Source: Daphnia pulex (taxonomy: Eukaryota; Arthropoda; Branchiopoda; Diplostraca; Daphniidae). From it: a DNA stretch of 64,000 nucleotides. Each line of letters begins with the position of its first letter. Within the stretch, counting starts at the first letter, position 1. The notes under the pieces were generated by a model, which saw only the letters and a list, made by a program, of their open reading frames with translations, was not told the DNA's origin and ran no database searches. Positions 60,677-64,000 of this stretch are shown one piece after another. Made by a program: the position numbers and the translations under genes. The stretch covers positions 6,728,501 to 6,792,500 of the forward strand of contig NC_060021.1 in assembly GCF_021134715.1 (NCBI RefSeq). Direction: 5' to 3'.

Positions 60677-63600
60677 ATGAGGCGCTTTCTGTCACGCCGG
60701 CCGAGTCTTCGCCTTTTAGCCGCTCCGATTCTATTACTGGCCGCCTTCACTGTCGTCGGTCTCATGACCGACTGGGCTGCTGACTGGAGCGCCAATAAAA
60801 ACTGTTCGGTTGACAAGTCGTCGTCGCCTTCATCTTCCGATTTAATTCGCCAAAGAAGCGGCGGCTCCATTCAAACCGCATCTAATCGGGCCAGTGCAGA
60901 CTGGCGCCCAGATTCCGATCAGGCTTACGCCAGATCCATGAACGAGTCATCCTTTTCATCTTCGCAGGCAGCAGTTTGCCGGAGCGTGACTGTTTCCCGA
61001 GCCGATATCGACACGATGCAAGTCTATCCCACTCTCAATTTCCAGGTCAGTATCGATTGGATTTGACGATCAATCGCAAGAGCAACGCAGACAGGATTTT
61101 TCGTTCGCCGTCAAATATTTGACGTCGAATGCTATTCTTTTCTTTCTTTTTGAAGATGTGACGATGATTCATTGGATTCTTTTATTGTCATGTCCTCGCT
61201 GTTGTTTTTGTTTCCAACATTTACGCCACTGGAAGCCGGAATACATGCGCAGGAGAGACTTTTGGGACTCGTCGCTGGAGAAGCGTTACAACGAATACAA
61301 GAAGGATACGACACGCCCGTCTCTCAAGGTTGGGTTAATAACCAAATGCTTTTTTACATAATTCATCACTCCTTCCATATATACTGTTGCCTATCTTCTT
61401 TTTCTTCTTTCCAATTTCACATTCTGCGTGAGCCACTTAACTTGACTCTTTATCACGACAGACGCTATTTAAGCCACGTCAAAAGTCACGACGACGGCAG
61501 CAAAAACAAAAAAAAGAAGAATCAAATCAAACAGAAAACTCGCTGCATGCGTGCACAGCGGCAGTTATTACAAGTCGTTTCTTAAACTTTACAAGGGGGC
61601 CCTTCCTACTTTTGTCAGTTGCTGGAAATGTTTTTCAGGGGAATTTTTCATGCTTAAATTTAAAGAGGAAAGTTAAATGTGTACAGTACCTGATGAAGGT
61701 TTGGCATCACCATCTGCCAGACGTATACAGCAGCATTTGATTGGGCTCATTTACTCTGCTCGAATAACATGATGACAGCTTCTGGATTCCAGTTGACCAG
61801 CTGACAGCCTGCAGAAAATTAAAAGTTATGATGACAAACTATTAACTGCTGGCATTTTAATGGGTTGTTTCACTATATTTATACAGAAAACAAGCATCAT
61901 ACTAATACTATTACACCAAACTAATGCAGACCATTATGTGGTAGGCCTACTATAAAGCTACTTACATCAGGAGTTAAAAAATTGTGTGTGCAAATTAGTT
62001 GCAATGACACACAAAACTTTGCCCGTGACACATAAAAGATAATACTCGTTGCACTCCATTATTACTTTTAACAAATGATATCGAACGAAACACACTTCCT
62101 GTGAAAAATGTCATCGTCGTGGTTCGAATTTCAAAACGTCAATGTTCGTCTGCTCGAATCACAATCGATTTTTATTTATTTATCGCTTTTTTTTTAAACT
62201 CCCCTCTCAACTTACATTGATCGCTGAAATTTTCAGTAGATTGATTTTGCATGTTAAATCAAAAAATACTTTAAATATTATAGTAAAAAAAACCTATTGA
62301 ACAACTGAAAATGATTTCCCGAGTGAATAAACTATTGAAATTCAGCTATCTAAAGATTCCAAAGCCTTCCTCAGTTCAGTTCCTCCCTCATTGTTAAATG
62401 ATTCGTGAATTTTTCAAAAGAATATCGACCCATCTTTTTTCTCATTCCGATTGCAGGTTGTCGTGTTGCCCCATTCCCATGTCGATCCTGGTTGGTTGAA
62501 AACTTTTGAAAACTATTACGCACAATCGACGCACTCGATTTTGGACAACTTGGTCACCAAGTTGACGCAGCACAAAAATATGACATTCATCTGGACGGAA
62601 ATATCTTTCTTCGCGCTGTGGTGGGAAAGGTTAGTAGCAGTAAAAAAAGAAAAAAAGCTAAAGTTTGAGCCAGTCGATTGACTATGTGAATTTTTCAGTG
62701 CATTGCCAGCCAAAAGACGCCAAGTGCAAAAGTTGGTTGAAGAAAAGCGACTGGAATTCACTTCGGCCACTTGGGTAATGGTGGATGAAGCCACGCCACA
62801 TCTCTATTCCATGCTCGACCAAATGATTGAAGGTAACCTTTAAAATTTTATGTTTAAAAACTAAATTAAAATTTTGTTAACCCCCCGCCCAACAGGACAC
62901 CAATGGCTGAAATCGCATTTGGGCGTGTCTCCCAAATCGGCATGGACTGTCGATCCTTTCGGACACGGCCCAGTGGCACCCTACTTGCTGCACGCAGCCG
63001 GACTCCAAAACACGGTCGTCCAACGTATCCATTACGGTAAAGGACATTAAAAAAATAAATAAAAGTAAAAAGATCTCAACTAAAAACCGCAAACAGGATG
63101 GAAGCGCTGGATGGCAGACCGACAGGTGAGCGACTTTTATTGGAAGCTGCCCTGGGAGACTCCTGGACGGGATTCGGTTCTATGCCACAACTTCCCTTAC
63201 GACATTTACACGACAAAGCATTCCTGCGGTCCCAACCCGAAAACGTGTTTAGGATACGATTTCCGCAATGTCCGAGGCGAATACAACGGTACGTGTGTCA
63301 TTTTGATTAACACAATCACATTTTAGATGGGGGGGGGGGGAAGTCTCAGCTAGCGAACATAAAAGGAATGAACCGTTATAGCCGTAATTCATGTTTGATT
63401 CCGGGCCCATTGCACTCTTAATTGAGTCATGCAGCGTACTAAATGATGCGCAGGGTAGTAACAGCAATAAGTGTTCATTAGAGACGTATACTTTCGTGCA
63501 ACGGCGCACGCTTCACTAAACAAACGGAGGGATAATAAACTCGACTTTTCTTTTTTGAGTTTCAAAGTTCTCACTTGAAAAATAAAATAAGGGGAAAAAG

Positions 63601-64000
63601 GTTGACAGGATCCGTTGCCTACGGGTCTCTCGTCAACATTCTATTGTCCAACATCACGATCTTTTACAATGTCAATAGGTGAACTACTCCCCAAAGTACG
63701 CCTTTTTTCCAGTTCATAAAAGTCAATTCAAAATTGGAAAGGAAGAAGGAAATTACGACAGTTACAAACGAGTCGACATTTCCTCATAGACGAGGATAAT
63801 GGCACAAGATTATCCTAATCGATTGTTGGGCCGCCAGTCAGCGGGGAATTGTGGTGCGTGACTGAAACTGAAACGGCAAACAGGATATCGTCGACTATAC
63901 ACGCTGGCTGCCAGCCCAGTCTCAATTTATTTTCTTTTTATTTCTTTTTTCTTCTTTTTTTTTTACTGATGAATTTGATTACGAACACTTTATATCTTCG
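60677..64000 (+). CDS. Golgi class II alpha-mannosidase (GH38), 5' part
   Basis: Six exons are visible: 60677-61045 (or from ATG 60623), 61236-61328, 62457-62629, 62699-62832, 62896-63036 and 63097-63288. The rest lies beyond the window, and 63289-64000 is intron with a G run. The product is a type II Golgi membrane protein: a short basic cytosolic N terminus ([12 protein letters not shown]), one membrane anchor ([18 protein letters not shown]), a Ser-rich stem, then the GH38 domain. Diagnostic segments are [20 protein letters not shown] (zinc-site HSH and Asp), [28 protein letters not shown] and the nucleophile segment [11 protein letters not shown]. The FQP...FW...RPSLK lead-in and the V in HSHVDPGW (N in MAN2A1) suggest the insect mannosidase IIb/III branch rather than II proper. 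It trims mannose from N-glycans. I chose ATG 60677 for its better context (GACAAGATGA). Confidence 0.9.

Noticed and set aside
1-64000. CRISPR arrays, operons, ribosome-binding sites, tRNA or rRNA genes
   Set aside because: The DNA is eukaryotic; no regular repeat-spacer array was seen, and no tRNA or rRNA sequence was recognised by eye, though a tRNA scan was not possible.

Overview
The window looks like nuclear DNA of an arthropod, most likely a crustacean of the Daphnia type. The genes are split into many short exons by mostly 60-80 bp introns. They include arthropod-specific proteins: a masquerade-type serine protease homologue, and a chitin deacetylase with chitin-binding and LDLa domains. 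Gene spacing is tight, with paralogues in tandem. The genus is inferred from overall style and was not tested by a search.

Layout. (1) 1-10.9 kb holds three tandem proton-coupled oligopeptide transporter genes (SLC15/POT family) on the + strand. The first is cut by the window edge and is the most divergent; the second (780 aa) and third (828 aa) are recent duplicates whose 3' ends, intron included, are almost identical. (2) 11.0-16.2 kb holds a phosphotriesterase-related gene (PTER, - strand) and the NatC auxiliary subunit NAA35 (+ strand), which share a promoter interval of about 250 bp. (3) 18.6-21.1 kb holds a chitin deacetylase, probably CDA3-like. (4) 25.7-30.9 kb holds a masquerade orthologue of 1045 aa with five disulfide-knot domains and a Ser-to-Gly change in the protease active site. 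(5) 31-43 kb is a gene-poor, repeat-rich island. It contains decayed tyrosine-rich secreted-protein genes, an intron-bearing apoptosis-inducing factor (AIF) pseudogene fragment lodged between them, a TTAA-flanked piggyBac-like MITE, a hairpin-forming inverted repeat, a foldback-type element with tandem-repeat arms, and an inverted duplicated segment. (6) 43.2-53.2 kb holds a complete UNC79 gene on the - strand (25 exons, 2480 aa), which encodes a NALCN sodium-leak-channel subunit. (7) 54.6-58.9 kb holds a secreted WAP-domain protein of 199 aa, WFDC1-like. (8) 60.6 kb to the edge holds the 5' half of a Golgi class II alpha-mannosidase (GH38), continuing beyond the window.

The spliced models were assembled by hand from GT-AG junctions. 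All eight complete models keep phase through every intron and end at a stop codon, which supports them. The genes do not form one pathway. The common physiological themes are gut uptake (peptide transporters), cuticle and matrix (chitin deacetylase, Mas, tyrosine-rich relics), and housekeeping or neuronal functions (NAA35, mannosidase, UNC79).
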